Source of the DNA: Alphaproteobacteria bacterium
Lineage (GTDB): Bacteria > Pseudomonadota > Alphaproteobacteria > Rhizobiales > Beijerinckiaceae
DNA length: 7,462 nucleotides
Direction: 5' to 3'
Assembly: GCA_009920595.1 (NCBI GenBank)
Contig: RFZR01000074.1
Span: forward strand, 1 to 7,462
A model generated the notes under the pieces. The model had not been told where the DNA came from. It worked only from the letters and a program-made list of their open reading frames with translations, and searched no databases. Position numbers and translations under genes: made by a program. Position 1 is the first letter of the stretch; every line of letters starts with the position of its first letter. Below, piece after piece: positions 6,903-7,462 of this stretch.

Positions 6903-7462
6903 ATGACAAAAAAACTTGAAAATCGGATCGCGCTCATCACCGGCGCATCCCGCGGCATCGGCCGCGCCACAGCGCTCGCTTTCGCCAAAGAAGGCGCGCA
7001 TGTGATTGCGATGGCACGGACACAAGGCGCGCTTGAGGAACTTGATGACGCCATTCGCGCTATTGGGGGAACCGCAACGCTGGTGCCTGCCGATTTGAAA
7101 GACATGGACAGTCTAGATCGCTTGGGTCCCGCTTTGTTGGAGCGTTGGGGCAAGCTTGATATTTTCTTTGGCAATGGTGCGATCTTGGGTCCCATTTCGC
7201 CAATCGGTCACATCATCGCAAAAGAATGGGACGATGTGATGCTCGTCAATGTAACGGCGAATTTCCGTTTGATCCGCATTCTTGATCCGCTCTTGCAACG
7301 CTCGGACTCTGGTCGCGTGATTTTGATGAGCTCAGCGGCTGCGTGGAAACGTCGCCCTTATTGGGGCCCTTACAGTGTTTCGAAAGCCGCCGTTGAAGCG
7401 CTGGGTCACACTTATGCACAAGAAGTCTCGTCAACCCCGATCAAAGTGATGATGGTCGATCC
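6903..7462 (+). CDS. SDR-family NAD(P)-dependent oxidoreductase, 5' part (3' end outside window)
   Basis: This is the first 186 residues of a classical short-chain dehydrogenase/reductase, cut by the window end. The Rossmann nucleotide-binding motif TGASRGIG is at 13-20, and Arg39 ends the second strand, where a basic residue often goes with NADP(H) preference. The active-site set is complete: Asn116 in VNVTAN, Ser144 in LMSSAA, Tyr157 and Lys161 in YSVSK. The segment after strand 4 reads FFGNGAILGP (88-97), where relatives have NNAG or GNAG. The sequence resembles YciK-like SDRs of proteobacteria, but the substrate cannot be told from sequence. The ATG at 6903 is 5 bases after the purF stop with no strong ribosome site, which suggests translational coupling to purF. 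As I recall, an SDR gene of this type follows purF in many Rhizobiales, so the linkage is probably old. Family assignment is firm; function is unknown. Confidence 0.93.
   Translation, partial: MTKKLENRIALITGASRGIGRATALAFAKEGAHVIAMARTQGALEELDDAIRAIGGTATLVPADLKDMDSLDRLGPALLERWGKLDIFFGNGAILGPISPIGHIIAKEWDDVMLVNVTANFRLIRILDPLLQRSDSGRVILMSSAAAWKRRPYWGPYSVSKAAVEALGHTYAQEVSSTPIKVMMVD

Noticed and set aside
137..7434. Many minus-strand open frames of 60-173 codons, such as 636-1139 and 4214-4735
   Set aside because: They lie opposite well-supported genes, show no family motif, and are the usual shadows of biased codon use.
1..7462. Mobile elements, CRISPR arrays, tRNA or rRNA genes, toxin-antitoxin or defence genes
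   Set aside because: No transposase or integrase motif, no spaced direct repeats, no cloverleaf and no defence protein motif was found; the window is filled by housekeeping genes.

Overview
The window is a stretch of an alphaproteobacterial chromosome, most likely from the Rhizobiales (Hyphomicrobiales) or a close relative. The evidence is the gene order rplI - dnaB - alr - radA - cvpA - purF - SDR, which I know from that group, and the protein sequence types: an alphaproteobacterial L9, a DnaB with an insertion after Walker A, and a Bacillus-type PurF lacking most iron-sulfur ligands. No species can be named from the sequence alone. All seven genes lie on the + strand and the window is densely coding. 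Both end genes are cut by the window edges.

Layout. Positions 1-403 hold the 3' part of rplI (ribosomal protein L9), followed by a strong intrinsic terminator at 432-458 that closes the upstream ribosomal protein operon. The 404-623 gap is the leader of dnaB and carries one DnaA-box-like site. dnaB (624-2111), alr (2113-3252) and radA (3260-4654) are separated by only 1 and 7 bases and look like one transcription unit for replication, cell wall precursor supply and recombination repair. A 97-base gap after radA holds a good candidate sigma-70-type promoter (-35 CGTGAC, 17-base spacer, -10 CTATAA) overlapped by an inverted repeat. cvpA (4752-5333) follows. The 109-base gap after cvpA begins with a 12-bp stem-loop. 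purF (5443-6897) and an SDR-family oxidoreductase (6903 to beyond the window end) are 5 bases apart and probably cotranscribed.

How the genes fit together. They are largely housekeeping genes: L9 in translation, the DnaB replicative helicase, RadA branch migration, alanine racemase for D-alanine in peptidoglycan, and PurF for the committed step of purine synthesis. CvpA is an inner membrane protein often found beside purF. The SDR is the only enzyme whose substrate cannot be assigned.

I see no mobile element, CRISPR array, tRNA, rRNA, intein or defence gene, and no evidence of a new multi-gene system. The points most worth a second look are the reduced Fe-S ligand set in PurF, a swapped Gly-Ala pair in the SDR active-site region, the promoter with inverted repeat before cvpA, the strand-specific hairpin between cvpA and purF, and the DnaA-box-like site before dnaB.
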